DNA from: Microcella sp.
GTDB lineage: Bacteria > Actinomycetota > Actinomycetes > Actinomycetales > Microbacteriaceae
Length of the DNA: 64,000 nt
Assembly (NCBI RefSeq): GCF_019739195.1
Contig: NZ_JAHHDS010000003.1
Coordinates: forward strand, 682,001 to 746,000
Direction: 5' to 3'
This document shows positions 24,572 through 34,195 of the stretch, in pieces. Position 1 is the first letter of the stretch. Each line of letters opens with the position of its first letter. The notes below the pieces were generated by a model, which saw only the letters and a program-made list of their open reading frames with translations, did not search any database and was not told where the DNA came from. Both the position numbers and the translations under genes were made by a program.

Positions 24572-26041
24572 TCAGCAGCGGTAGAACCCGGCGACGTTCG
24601 GCGTCAGCACACCCAGACCACCCAGAAGCACGAGGTCGTCTGGCCGCTGGTTGATCAGCGCAGCGTAGGCGCCGCTCGGCACGCAGCCCGTGAGCACGGT
24701 GAAGAGCGGTGCACCCAGGGCGCCCGCCGCGGCCCCGCCCGAGAGAGCGTCAGCGAAGCCGCTGCCGGTGGCCAGGTAGCTGCGGGTGGCGTCAGGAAAG
24801 TGTCGGGCACCGATCAACGCAGCCGTGGCGTAGCGATCAGCGCCGGCAATGCGCTCGACGGTCAGACCCGCACGGGCGAGCGACTGCTCGATGCCGGCAC
24901 TCACAGCACCGACGCCGCCGACGATCACCACGCGATCGGTCGAGAGATCACGGAGCAGGCTCAGCGTTGCCGCATCGGCCTCGCCATCATCACCGGGCAC
25001 GAGAACCACGGGTGCACTGACCGAAGCCGCAGCGGGGCCCGCGGCGAGCGCGTCGGCGTAGCCGTAGCCGGTCGCCACATAGACGACCGCCGAGCCGCTC
25101 TGACCGTAGGCATCGCGAGCGAGGTTGCGCGAGGTCTCGAATCGATCAGAACCGAGAACTCGATCGACATCAGGGGCGACGGTGCGCAGAGTGGCCATCA
25201 CCGAGTCGGAGATCACTCCCGTGCCACCCACCGCCACGATGCGATCGGGGTCCAGCCGGCGCAACTCGCTGAGAATCACCGAGGGAACGCTGTCGCGCAA
25301 GACGAGCAGCAGAGGGCCCGCTGCGGCACCCGCGAGTGCTGCCGCGCTCAAGGCGTCAGGGAAGCCGTAGCCATTCGCCACGTATACCGTGCTCACCCCC
25401 GGTCCGAAGGTTCGCGCCGAAATCTGCGCCGAGGTCGCGAAGCGGTCGTTTCCGGAGATGCGATTGACATCGCCCGGCGGCGTCGGCGGCGCCGAGGTGT
25501 ACCGCCCGAAGTTCTGCGTGTAGTAGAGCCGCCCCGTCGAACTCGCGGCAACCCCGATGCCGATGTCGGTGCTGCTCGACAGCATGTTCGCCCGGTGGCC
25601 CGGCGACCCGGCCCAGGCGTTCACGACCGAGGTCGGACTGTAGCCCGCGGCGACATTCTCTGACGCGCGCGACCAGCCCGCGGGGTACAGCAGGTGGAAG
25701 TTCGGCCGGTGCGACATGGCCGACGCCTGTGCTTGGCGCACCGACCAGTCTTGTGCGATGTCGTTGAGAGCCGCGTTCAAGCGCAGTGGCGGCAGGCCGT
25801 TTTGGGCGCGCAGAGTGTTCGTCTGCTGCAGAATCAGGGCCCGCTCCGACTCGTAGACACCTGCGGTGGGCATCAGAGTGGATGCCGCGTCGAACGAGCC
25901 CGCTGTGTCAGCAGCCCTGTAGTCGGTCGACGACTCAAGGCCCGGAACCGAGTCGTCGACCTCGGGCGCCGCCGTTGCGGTGACCGACGGCATGACGAGC
26001 AGTGCAGAGAGCGCTACTGCGATCGCGATGTGCGTTTTCAC
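24572..26041 (-). CDS. Secreted CAP-domain protein with three cell-wall-binding repeats
   Basis: The 489-residue protein has a signal peptide (cleavage near TAAPEV, about 25), a CAP/SCP domain at about 65-190 (LRAQNGLPPL, AMSHRPNF, SENVAAGY, WAGSPGHRANML), and three CWB2-type repeats at about 195-290, 290-388 and 388-489, each opening with ISGNDRF, VLGSDRFETS or IAGADRYATA. CWB2 modules tether proteins to wall polymers in Gram-positives. It is probably a wall-associated secreted factor; whether the CAP domain has an enzyme activity is not known. The GTG start has a GGGGGGAA ribosome site. Confidence 0.92.
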   Translation of the reverse strand: MKTHIAIAVALSALLVMPSVTATAAPEVDDSVPGLESSTDYRAADTAGSFDAASTLMPTAGVYESERALILQQTNTLRAQNGLPPLRLNAALNDIAQDWSVRQAQASAMSHRPNFHLLYPAGWSRASENVAAGYSPTSVVNAWAGSPGHRANMLSSSTDIGIGVAASSTGRLYYTQNFGRYTSAPPTPPGDVNRISGNDRFATSAQISARTFGPGVSTVYVANGYGFPDALSAAALAGAAAGPLLLVLRDSVPSVILSELRRLDPDRIVAVGGTGVISDSVMATLRTVAPDVDRVLGSDRFETSRNLARDAYGQSGSAVVYVATGYGYADALAAGPAAASVSAPVVLVPGDDGEADAATLSLLRDLSTDRVVIVGGVGAVSAGIEQSLARAGLTVERIAGADRYATAALIGARHFPDATRSYLATGSGFADALSGGAAAGALGAPLFTVLTGCVPSGAYAALINQRPDDLVLLGGLGVLTPNVAGFYRC

Positions 26042-26094
26042 GGTTCCCCCCGAACCCAGCGAATCGCAGACGACGCCCCCCGCCGTACCGCGAT

Positions 26095-26131
26095 GCGTCG
26101 AGACCCCCTGCCTCGACGCTTCTCCACTCTA
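26095..26131 (-). promoter_or_regulatory. Promoter and 5' stem-loop of the CAP/CWB2 gene
   Basis: On the minus strand a -10 box TAGAGT (26126-26131) is followed, at the expected transcript start, by a perfect 8-bp stem (GCGTCGAG/CTCGACGC, 26095-26119). The leader to the GTG is about 75-80 nt, unlike the leaderless genes around it. The hairpin may protect the message; no riboswitch class is recognised. Confidence 0.55.
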
Positions 26132-26163
26132 GGTGAGGCTCGCCGAGAAGCCGAGGGGTGGGG

Positions 26164-27486
26164 CTACCCCCTATTCGCGGGGCGAACGTTCTTCGCTTCT
26201 GCAGGTGTCGACGGGCTTGGGAACGGGCGGGAACGTGCTCGGCGCGTCACCGCAAGTGCCACGACGACCGTCGCGACGAGCGCCATCGTCAGGAATGAGA
26301 GTCCGGAGTACCCGAGCAGCGCCAGCGCGACACCAGCCAGCGCACCGCCCAGCGCACCGCTGGCGCTCATGACGAGATCGCTGCGCCCCTGCACGATGGG
26401 TCGACGATCAGGTCGGGCAGATTCGGTCAGCAGAGCCGAGCCCGCCACCGTGCTCGCACTCCATCCGAGACCGAGGAAGATGAGGCCGGCGACGACCCAG
26501 CCCTCGCTCTCGGCGCCGAAGCCGGTCATCAGCAGGCTCGCGGCGAGCATCCCCTGGCCCAGAGCGATCGTCGTGCGACGTCCGACGCGATCCGCGAGAA
26601 TGCCGAAGACGGGCGACAAGGCGTACATGCCCGCGATGTGCAGGCTGATCGTGAAGCCAACGATCACGAGGCTCGCCCCGTGCGCGGTCAAATGCACCGG
26701 GGTCATCGCCATGACCGAGACCATGGTCGCGTGGCTGAGAGCGATCGAGAGCATCGCCAGACGGATGCCCGGCTGGTCGTCGACGGCGATCGTCGGCGTC
26801 GGGGGCGCGCTGCCGGTGCGCTCGGCCTCATCGCGCGTCGCACGCTCTTGCTCGGCCTGCCAGGCCGCCGCGACCCGCAGCGGGTCGGGGCGAAGGCCGA
26901 CCAGGTAGAGCACGGCGGCGAGGCTCTGCGCGACCACCGTGAAGAGGAACGGTCCGCTGAGGTCGGGCAACCCGAGATAGGCGCCGAGAGTCTCCCCGGG
27001 GCCGATGAGGTTCGGCCCCGAGACGGCACCCACGGTGGTCGCCCACACCACGAGAGACAGGTCGCGACCCCGGGTTGACACCGATGCGAGGTCGACGGCG
27101 GCGAAGCGCGACTGCAGGTTCACCGCCGTGCCCGAGCCGATGAGGGCGATGCCCAGCAGCAGCAGGGCGAAACTCTGCGCACCCGCCGAGATGATCGCGA
27201 TGACGGCACCCGTCGCCGCCGTCAGGGCACCGGTGGCCAGCGCTGGCGCCCGCCCGGCACGCCGCGCGAGCCGAGCGAGCGGAATCGCCGCCAGGGCGGC
27301 CCCGAGGGTCACCATCGTCGCCGCCATGCCGCTGAACGCCGGAGAGCCCGAGATCTCGGCGGCGAGAATGGCACCGATCGAGAGGGTCGCCCCCATGCCC
27401 AGGCCGGCGAGCACCTGACCGATCATGAGCACCGTGCGGGTGCGCCGCTGCACCGCGGCGACAGACCCGGCGGTGAGGGTGGTCAT
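26164..27486 (-). CDS. MFS transporter
   Basis: The 440-residue protein has about 12 hydrophobic segments in two halves, with a charged cytoplasmic loop of about 40 residues (QAEQERATRDEAERTG) between them. The loop RLARRAGRAPAL and the later FGILADRVGRRTT are the MFS motif-A regions of the two halves. The substrate is unknown. It begins 10 nt downstream of the FAH-family gene and is probably in the same operon. Confidence 0.9.
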   Translation of the reverse strand: MTTLTAGSVAAVQRRTRTVLMIGQVLAGLGMGATLSIGAILAAEISGSPAFSGMAATMVTLGAALAAIPLARLARRAGRAPALATGALTAATGAVIAIISAGAQSFALLLLGIALIGSGTAVNLQSRFAAVDLASVSTRGRDLSLVVWATTVGAVSGPNLIGPGETLGAYLGLPDLSGPFLFTVVAQSLAAVLYLVGLRPDPLRVAAAWQAEQERATRDEAERTGSAPPTPTIAVDDQPGIRLAMLSIALSHATMVSVMAMTPVHLTAHGASLVIVGFTISLHIAGMYALSPVFGILADRVGRRTTIALGQGMLAASLLMTGFGAESEGWVVAGLIFLGLGWSASTVAGSALLTESARPDRRPIVQGRSDLVMSASGALGGALAGVALALLGYSGLSFLTMALVATVVVALAVTRRARSRPFPSPSTPAEAKNVRPANRG

Positions 27487-27496
27487 CGGCAGACGG

Positions 27497-28297
27497 TCAG
27501 GCCGGTTCGACGCTGCGGTCGTCGGTGCGGTCGTCGCGATTCTTGGCAGGGTTGCGCAGAGTGCCGAGACCCTCGATCGTGATCTCGACGGTCTGTCCGT
27601 CGGTGAAGCCGCCCAGTCCGTCGGGCGTGCCCGTCATGATGATGTCGCCCGGCAGCAGAGTCCAGGCATCGCTCACGAATTCGATGATCTCGGGCACCCC
27701 GTAGATCATGTCGCGCGTGTTGCCGGTGCGGCGGGGCTCGCCATCGACGAACGTCGCGATGTCGAGGTTCGTCGGGTCGAGCTCGGTCTCAATGTAGGGC
27801 CCGATCGGGGCGAAGGTGTCGTACCCCTTGGCCCTGGCCCACTGGCCATCGGCGAACATCACGTCGCGCGCCGAGACGTCATTGCCGATCGTGTAGCCGA
27901 ACACGACGTCGCGCCAGTCTTCTTTCTTGACGCGCTTCGCCACGGCTCCGATGACGACGACGAGCTCGCCCTCGTGGGTGATGCGCCCGTCGACGGGCGG
28001 AAGGATGATGGGCTCGTCGGGCCCGATCACGGCGGTGTTCGGCTTCAAGAAGATGAGCGGATTCTGCGGACCGTCGTACTGCATCGACTGCACGTGCGCG
28101 GCATAGTTCATGCCGATGCAGACGACCTTCGATCGCGGGATGACCGGCGCGAGAATGCGCGCGTCAGAGAGCGGAACGCGCTCACCGGTGGTCTCGTAAC
28201 CATGGAACATCGGGTCGCCCGAGAGCACCACGAGCTCGTCGTCGTCGACGATGCCGAAACGAGGGTCGTCACCGGTGCTGAAACGCGCGATCTTCAC
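27497..28297 (-). CDS. Fumarylacetoacetate hydrolase family protein
   Basis: The 266-residue protein has the FAH fold: CIGMNYAAHV, FLKPNTAV, then HEGELVVVIG with metal-binding acids, GYTIGNDVSARD and LLPGDIIMTGTPDGLGG near the C-terminus. Family members cleave C-C bonds in 2-oxo acids or act as oxaloacetate decarboxylases/tautomerases; the substrate here cannot be told. It starts with GTG at 28297, 6 nt from -10 box TAGGCT (28304-28309), so the mRNA is leaderless. Confidence 0.92.
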   Translation of the reverse strand: MKIARFSTGDDPRFGIVDDDELVVLSGDPMFHGYETTGERVPLSDARILAPVIPRSKVVCIGMNYAAHVQSMQYDGPQNPLIFLKPNTAVIGPDEPIILPPVDGRITHEGELVVVIGAVAKRVKKEDWRDVVFGYTIGNDVSARDVMFADGQWARAKGYDTFAPIGPYIETELDPTNLDIATFVDGEPRRTGNTRDMIYGVPEIIEFVSDAWTLLPGDIIMTGTPDGLGGFTDGQTVEITIEGLGTLRNPAKNRDDRTDDRSVEPA

Positions 28298-28320
28298 CCG
28301 TTCAGCCTAACTGCACTGGC

Positions 28321-28827
28321 TCAGCGCGACGTCACCACATAGGTTGCCGTGACGGTACCGGCATCGTCGGTGGCCACCGACAGATCGACGCGATACGCCG
28401 CGCTCGTGTAGGCGCCGTATCCGCTTCCGGTGTCTGTCGAGACACCCGAAGGAGCGAACCCGGCCTGTTCGAGCGCCGCGCCCGCATCGGCGAAGCCGAG
28501 GCCGCCGTCGAGCTGCGTGCGCACGACCCAGCCGAGACCGTCGGGGGCGGCACCGCCGCCGAGCACGGAGCCGGTCACGGCGACCTCTGCGGGAAAGCTC
28601 GCGGGTACCTCACCGTCACCCGTGATCTCGACACCGCCGAGCACGTCGTCCACCAGGCCTCTGATCTGATCGTCGATCCCTCCCGCCACCTGATCGATAC
28701 CCTGCTGCACCAGACCTTCGACGATGTTGTCGAGGGGGGTGCCGGTGCTGCAGGCCGAGGTTCCCGTCGCAAGCGAGAGGGCGACAACGACGGCGGCAAG
28801 GGTGCGATGGGGTCGCGACAGAGACAT
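28321..28827 (-). CDS. Putative lipoprotein, unknown
   Basis: The 168-residue protein has a signal sequence with a possible lipobox TSAC (Cys at about 26) followed by a helical acidic stretch and a domain with LDGGLGFADAGAALEQAGF. No family is recognised. The ATG at 28827 with a CAGGAG ribosome site is preferred over longer in-frame starts inside the typA region. Confidence 0.7.
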   Translation of the reverse strand: MSLSRPHRTLAAVVVALSLATGTSACSTGTPLDNIVEGLVQQGIDQVAGGIDDQIRGLVDDVLGGVEITGDGEVPASFPAEVAVTGSVLGGGAAPDGLGWVVRTQLDGGLGFADAGAALEQAGFAPSGVSTDTGSGYGAYTSAAYRVDLSVATDDAGTVTATYVVTSR

Positions 28828-28865
28828 GGTGCTCCTGGGGGTCGGGCTGGGCGCGAGTCGCGCGA

Positions 28866-30773
28866 TCAGGCGTTCTGCTTCTTCAGACGCGACGCGGCGC
28901 GAGCACGCATCGTCTGGTCGAGCTCGACCTTGCGAATGCGCACGATTTCGGGGGTGACTTCGACGCACTCATCCTCTCGTGCGAACTCCAGACATTCCTC
29001 CAGAGTGAGCTGACGAGGAGGTGTGAGTCGTTCGAGCTCTTCGGCCGTCGACGAACGGATGTTGTTGAGCTTCTTCTCTTTCGTGATGTTGACGTCCATG
29101 TCGTCGGCGCGCGAGTTCTCGCCGACGACCATGCCCTCGTAGACCTCTTCGGTGGGCTTCACGAAGAACGTCATGCGCTCTTGCAGCGTCATCATGGCGT
29201 TGCTCGTGACGACGCCCGAGCGGTCAGCCACGATCGAGCCGTTGTTGCGCGAGACGATCGACCCTGCCCACGGCTCGTAGCCGTGCGCGATCGCGTTCGC
29301 GATGCCCGTGCCGCGCGTCGTGGTGAGGAACTCGGTACGGAAGCCGATGAGACCGCGGCTCGGCACGATGAACTCCATGCGCACCCAGCCCGTGCCGTGG
29401 TTCGTCATGCCCTCCATGCGCCCGCGACGGGCCGCGAGCAGCTGCGTGATCGCGCCGAGGTACTCTTCGGGCGCGTCGATCGTGAGGTGCTCGAACGGCT
29501 CGTGCAGCTTGCCGTCGATGGTCTTGGTGACCACCTGAGGCTTTCCCACGGTGAGCTCGAAGCCTTCGCGCCGCATGTTCTCGACCAGAATCGCGAGCGC
29601 GAGCTCGCCGCGGCCCTGCACCTCCCACGCATCGGGGCGGCCGACATCGACGACGCGGATCGACACGTTGCCGATGAGCTCTCGGTCGAGGCGGTCTTTC
29701 ACCATACGAGCGGTGAGCTTGTGGCCTTTGACCTTGCCGACCAGCGGCGAGGTGTTGGTGCCGATCGTCATCGAGATCGCCGGCTCGTCGACCGTGATCG
29801 CCGGCAGCGGTCGCACGTCATCGAGGTCGGCGATCGTCTCGCCGATCGTGATGTCTTCGATGCCCGCGATGGCGACGATGTCGCCGGCCATCGCCGACTC
29901 GGCCGGGTAGCGCTCAAGCGCGCGGGTCTTGAGCAGCTCGGTGATGCGCATCGAGCTGTGCGTGCCGTCATGGCGCACCCAGGCGACCTGCTGGCCCTTC
30001 TTGAGGGTGCCGTTGAAGATGCGCAGCAGAGCGATGCGACCGAGGAAGGGGCTCGCATCGAGGTTCGTGACGTGGGCCTGCAGCGGGTGCTCGTCGTCGT
30101 AGCTCGGCGCGGGGATGTGCTGCAGAATCGCCTCGAACAGTGGCTCGAGGTCGCCGTTGTCGGGCAGTTCGCCATCGGCGGGGCGGTTGCGGCTCGCCGC
30201 GCCGGCGCGACCCGAGGCGTAGATGACCGGAAGATCGAGAATGGCGTCGACATCGAGGTCGGGCACCTCGTCTTGCAGGTCGCTCGCCAGCCCGAGCAGA
30301 AGGTCGTGGGTCTCTTCTTCGACGGCCTCGATACGGGCATCCGGCCGGTCGGTCTTGTTGACCAGCAGAATGACCGGAAGCTTCGCCGCAAGCGCCTTGC
30401 GCAGCACGAAGCGGGTTTGCGGCAGCGGGCCCTCGCTCGCGTCGACGAGCAGCACAACGCCGTCGACCATGCTGAGGCCGCGCTCGACCTCACCGCCGAA
30501 GTCGGCGTGGCCGGGGGTGTCGATCACGTTGATGGTGATCTCGCGGCCTTCGGCGTGCAGACCCTTGTAGGTCACCGCCGTGTTCTTCGCGAGAATCGTG
30601 ATGCCCTTCTCGCGCTCGAGATCGTTCGAATCCATCGCCCGGTCTTCGAGGTGGGCGTGCGCGGCGAACGAGTCGGTCTGCCGCAGCATCGCGTCGACGA
30701 GGGTGGTCTTGCCGTGGTCGACGTGGGCGACGATCGCCACGTTGCGCAGGTCGGTGCGGGTGGCGAGTGCCAT
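28866..30773 (-). CDS. typA: Translational GTPase TypA/BipA
   Basis: The 635-residue protein has the elongation-factor-like GTPase domain: [17 protein letters not shown] (P-loop), the switch [16 protein letters not shown] and NKTDRPDAR. The C-terminal half has the BipA-specific domains. It binds ribosomes and helps large-subunit assembly, especially in stress or cold. The ATG is preceded by AAGGA within the end of the ABC ATPase gene, only 3 nt away, so translation is likely coupled. Confidence 0.96.
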   Translation of the reverse strand: MALATRTDLRNVAIVAHVDHGKTTLVDAMLRQTDSFAAHAHLEDRAMDSNDLEREKGITILAKNTAVTYKGLHAEGREITINVIDTPGHADFGGEVERGLSMVDGVVLLVDASEGPLPQTRFVLRKALAAKLPVILLVNKTDRPDARIEAVEEETHDLLLGLASDLQDEVPDLDVDAILDLPVIYASGRAGAASRNRPADGELPDNGDLEPLFEAILQHIPAPSYDDEHPLQAHVTNLDASPFLGRIALLRIFNGTLKKGQQVAWVRHDGTHSSMRITELLKTRALERYPAESAMAGDIVAIAGIEDITIGETIADLDDVRPLPAITVDEPAISMTIGTNTSPLVGKVKGHKLTARMVKDRLDRELIGNVSIRVVDVGRPDAWEVQGRGELALAILVENMRREGFELTVGKPQVVTKTIDGKLHEPFEHLTIDAPEEYLGAITQLLAARRGRMEGMTNHGTGWVRMEFIVPSRGLIGFRTEFLTTTRGTGIANAIAHGYEPWAGSIVSRNNGSIVADRSGVVTSNAMMTLQERMTFFVKPTEEVYEGMVVGENSRADDMDVNITKEKKLNNIRSSTAEELERLTPPRQLTLEECLEFAREDECVEVTPEIVRIRKVELDQTMRARAASRLKKQNA

Positions 30774-30776
30774 GAG

Positions 30777-32450
30777 TTATTCCTTGGTGGCTGCGCGCTG
30801 CTCTCGACGCTCCCGCTGCGCCACGGGATCGGGCAGGGGAACAGCGGCGATGAGGCGCTGAGTGTAAGGGTCTTGGGGGTTGCGCAGAATCTGATCGCGC
30901 GAACCCTGCTCGACCAGTCTACCCCGGTGCATCACAGCGATACGGTGCGCGAGGATATCGACGACCGCGAGGTCGTGACTGATGAACAGGCAGGCGAACT
31001 GCAAGCGCTCCTGCAACTCTTGCAGCAGGTCGAGGAAGCGCGCCTGCACCGAGACGTCGAGCGCGCTCGTCGGCTCGTCGGCAACGAGCAGTTCTGGCGT
31101 CAGAGCGAGGGCACGCGCGATGCCCACGCGCTGGCGCTGACCGCCGCTGAGCTCGTGCGGATACCGGTTGCGGTAGCTCGCCGGAAGCTCGACCTGCGTG
31201 AGCAGCTCTTCGACGCGCTTGTCGAGATCTTTGCCGCTCGCCTCACCGGCCAGCATGAGCGGCTCGCCGATGCTCTCGCCGATCGGCATGCGCGGGTTGA
31301 GGCTCGAGCCGGGGTCTTGGAACACGATGCCCGCCTTGCGCCGCAAGGGCTTCAGGTCGCGCAGCGAGGCCTTCGAGATGTCGATGCCCGCCGAGACCAG
31401 CTGGCCTTCCTTGATCGGCAGCAGACCGACCGCGGCGCGCCCGAGCGTGGTCTTGCCCGAGCCCGACTCGCCGACCAGACCGACAATCTCTCCCGGAAAG
31501 ACATCGAGCGTGATGTCGTCGGCGGCGAGGAACGCCGGCACGCGTCCGCGCTTCGGGTACTCGATCGACACGTCGCGGAACGAGAGAACCGGTTCAACAC
31601 CGCGACGATCGGTCGACTGCGAGCCCCCTTCGCTCATATTGATGCCGAGGTGCGGCACGGCGGCGAGGAGCGACTGCGTGTAGGGGTGCTGCGGCCGCTG
31701 AAAGATGTCGAGCGCGGTGCCCTGCTCGACCGCGACGCCGTCTTTCATGACGAGGATGTTGTCGGCCAGGTCGGCGACGACACCCATGTCGTGAGTGATG
31801 AGCACGATCGCACTGTCGAGACGCGTACGCAGGCTACGCAGCAGCTCGAGAATCTCGGCTTGCACCGTCACGTCGAGCGCGGTCGTCGGCTCGTCGGCGA
31901 TGAGGAGCACGGGGTCGCACGAGATCGCCTGGGCGATCATGGCGCGCTGCCGCTGACCGCCCGAGAGCTGGTGGGGGTACTTGTTGAACGCGACGGGAGG
32001 GTCGGGCATCTCGACCTTCTCGAGCAGTTCGATCGCGCGCTCTTTCGCCTGCGACGGCGTGAGGTCGAAGTGGGTGCGCAGAGTCTCGACGATCTGGAAG
32101 CCCACGGTATACACCGGGTTGAGCGCCGTCATGGGCTCTTGGAAGATGACCGCGATCTGCTGGCCGCGCACCGCGCGAAGATCGGCCTTGTTGAGGTTCG
32201 AGATGTCGCGACCGAGCAGCGAGATTCTGCCTGAGACTCGGGCGGTCGGAGGCAGCAGGCCGAGCAGCGCCATCGAGCTCGACGACTTGCCTGACCCTGA
32301 CTCTCCGACGATCGCGAGCACCTGGCCGCGCTTGACCGCGTAGCTGAGGCCGACCGCGGCCGGGTAGAACTCGCCGTCGACCCAGAAGTCGACCCCGAGG
32401 TCGTCGACCTCGAGAACGGTCTCGACGGTGGTGGGTGTGGTGCTGGTCAC
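30777..32450 (-). CDS. Oligopeptide/dipeptide ABC transporter, fused double ATPase
   Basis: The 557-residue protein joins two ABC ATPases, the OppD- and OppF-like halves. Walker A GESGSGKS and signature LSGGQRQRAMIAQA appear in the first half, GESGSGKT and LSGGQRQRVGIARAL in the second; Walker B (VLLIADEPT, LLVADEPT) are intact in both. It powers the uptake system encoded to the right (two permeases and a binding protein), although an opposite-strand gene separates them. The GTG has a GGAAGGA ribosome site. typA follows by 3 nt. Confidence 0.94.
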   Translation of the reverse strand: MTSTTPTTVETVLEVDDLGVDFWVDGEFYPAAVGLSYAVKRGQVLAIVGESGSGKSSSSMALLGLLPPTARVSGRISLLGRDISNLNKADLRAVRGQQIAVIFQEPMTALNPVYTVGFQIVETLRTHFDLTPSQAKERAIELLEKVEMPDPPVAFNKYPHQLSGGQRQRAMIAQAISCDPVLLIADEPTTALDVTVQAEILELLRSLRTRLDSAIVLITHDMGVVADLADNILVMKDGVAVEQGTALDIFQRPQHPYTQSLLAAVPHLGINMSEGGSQSTDRRGVEPVLSFRDVSIEYPKRGRVPAFLAADDITLDVFPGEIVGLVGESGSGKTTLGRAAVGLLPIKEGQLVSAGIDISKASLRDLKPLRRKAGIVFQDPGSSLNPRMPIGESIGEPLMLAGEASGKDLDKRVEELLTQVELPASYRNRYPHELSGGQRQRVGIARALALTPELLVADEPTSALDVSVQARFLDLLQELQERLQFACLFISHDLAVVDILAHRIAVMHRGRLVEQGSRDQILRNPQDPYTQRLIAAVPLPDPVAQRERREQRAATKE

Positions 32451-32500
32451 GGGAGGTCCTTCCGCGTGGTCATGGTGCGGGCGTCTGGGATGCTGGGCGC

Positions 32501-33106
32501 ATGCGTTTTCAGCCTGCGAGCTTTCGCCCCGCCTTCGGCCGTGTGCTGACGATCGCGGTCGGCATCGTGGCGGCCCTGGGTCTGATCGGGCTCGTGGTCG
32601 GCAATGACCTCGAGAGTCTGCTGCGATACGGCGTGTGGTTCGTGCTGTTGGTCGTCGTCACCGTGGCGCTCTACTGGACCCCGCGCGTCGACGTGCTCGA
32701 GCATGAGGTCACGGTGCGCAACCCGCTCAGCACCTGGCATGTGCCCTGGCCCGCGATTGCGCGCATCGACACGAAGTGGGCGTTGACGCTCTACACGTCG
32801 ACCGTGCGCATCGAGGCGTGGGCCGCGCCCTCCTCGGGGCGCTTCACGGTCTTCACGCTCGGCCCCGACGACACGAAGGTCAGCGAGTCGGCGCGACTCG
32901 CCGGGTCGATTCGCCCGGGCGACACACTCTCGAGCGAGAGCGGCGCCGCCGCCAACCACATCCGTCGCCACTGGGAGTTGCTGCGCGACGACGGTCTGCT
33001 CGATGAGCCCGTGGCGCCCGGCGCGCTGCGCCGCGAGTGGCATCCGCGCACGATCGCCGCGCTCGGCGCTCTCGCCGCCCTCGGCGTGCTCGGTCTCGTG
33101 GTCTAG
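32501..33106 (+). CDS. PH-domain membrane protein
   Basis: The 201-residue protein has two membrane segments near 15-38 and 42-60, then a small PH-like domain including LEHEVTVRNPLSTWHVPWPAIARID, and a short hydrophobic C-terminus. This layout matches actinobacterial bacterial-PH (PF10756-type) proteins of unknown role. It is inserted on the plus strand between the permease and ATPase genes of the ABC transporter. The ATG at 32501 is 6 nt from GATGCT, a weak -10 box. Confidence 0.82.
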   Translation: MRFQPASFRPAFGRVLTIAVGIVAALGLIGLVVGNDLESLLRYGVWFVLLVVVTVALYWTPRVDVLEHEVTVRNPLSTWHVPWPAIARIDTKWALTLYTSTVRIEAWAAPSSGRFTVFTLGPDDTKVSESARLAGSIRPGDTLSSESGAAANHIRRHWELLRDDGLLDEPVAPGALRREWHPRTIAALGALAALGVLGLVV

Positions 33107-33124
33107 GCGCATCCCGACCGTCAT

Positions 33125-34195
33125 CTAGCTCGACACCTTCTCGTCGCGCCCCTTGCTGAGGGCCTTCGCACTCGGCATGCGCTTCTGCCGGGGGTCGAAC
33201 GCGTCGCGCAGTCCGTCTCCGATGAAGTTGATGCACAGCGCGATCAAGATGATGAACAGGCCCGGCCACCAGAACAGCCAGGGCCGGGTCGCGAAAGCGG
33301 CCTGGTTCTCACTGATGATCTTGCCGAGCGAGGTGTCGGGCGGCTGCACGCCGTAGCCCAGGAAGCTCAGGGCCGTCTCGAGCAGGATCGCCGCGGCCAT
33401 CAGCAGGGTCGTGTTGACGATGATCACGCCGATCGCGTTCGGCAGGATGTGCTTGAAGATGATGCGGCGGTCGCTCGCGCCGGCGACCCGGGCTGCGTCG
33501 ACGAACTCGCGTTCTCGCAGGCTCAGCACCTCGGCACGCACGAGTCGAGCGAGGCCGGTCCAGGTGAAGAGCCCGATGATGATCGCGAGCACGAAGGCGC
33601 CGAGTCGACCGAAGGCCAGGCCCAGCACGGCGCCGATGACGATCAGCGGAATCGTGATGATGATGTCGGTGAAGCGCATGAGCACCGAGTCGACCCACCC
33701 GCGGTAGTAGCCCGCGACGGCGCCGATGACCGTGCCGATCGTCGTCGCGATGATGCCGACGACGAACATGATGACGACCGACTGCTGCGTGCCGCGCATG
33801 ACGACGGCGAAGATGTCTCGGCCGATCTCGTCTTGACCGAACGGATGATCTCCGATGCGGATTCCGTCACCGCCGAGCCACTCGGGCACGAGGCTCAGGG
33901 TGGGCCGGCCGCCGTTCTGCGGCGTCGGGATGTCGATCCACGACCATTGCCACCACCCCGCCGTCTTGATGGCGAGATCGAAGACCGCGAAGTCGAACCC
34001 TACGGCGGTGAAGGCCATGATGATGATCGTCGCGAGCACGATCATCGAAATGACCGCGCCTTTGTGCCGGAAGAAGCGTCGACGAACGATCTGCCCTTGG
34101 CTGAGGCCCTCGACCTCCTTCATCTCGAGGGAGTTCTCGGCGTCGGTCACTCCGCTGGCGGTCGTGCCGGGAGTCGGCTCGGGAGGAAGGGACAT
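33125..34195 (-). CDS. Oligopeptide ABC transporter permease (OppC type)
   Basis: The 356-residue permease has an N-terminal segment followed by one membrane helix near 38-60 and a C-terminal five-helix domain with the EAA loop LVRAEVLSLREREFVDAARVAGASDRR, the ATPase contact. The C-terminal DGLRDAFDPR is typical of OppC/DppC. Its ATG overlaps the stop of the OppB-type gene by one base (TGATG). Confidence 0.93.
   Translation of the reverse strand: MSLPPEPTPGTTASGVTDAENSLEMKEVEGLSQGQIVRRRFFRHKGAVISMIVLATIIIMAFTAVGFDFAVFDLAIKTAGWWQWSWIDIPTPQNGGRPTLSLVPEWLGGDGIRIGDHPFGQDEIGRDIFAVVMRGTQQSVVIMFVVGIIATTIGTVIGAVAGYYRGWVDSVLMRFTDIIITIPLIVIGAVLGLAFGRLGAFVLAIIIGLFTWTGLARLVRAEVLSLREREFVDAARVAGASDRRIIFKHILPNAIGVIIVNTTLLMAAAILLETALSFLGYGVQPPDTSLGKIISENQAAFATRPWLFWWPGLFIILIALCINFIGDGLRDAFDPRQKRMPSAKALSKGRDEKVSS

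Noticed and set aside
29181-32234. A 1017-codon open frame on the plus strand opposite typA and the ABC ATPase
   Set aside because: It is a GC-rich antisense shadow: the minus strand encodes two complete proteins with clear motifs, while the plus product is Arg/Asp/His-rich with no domain.
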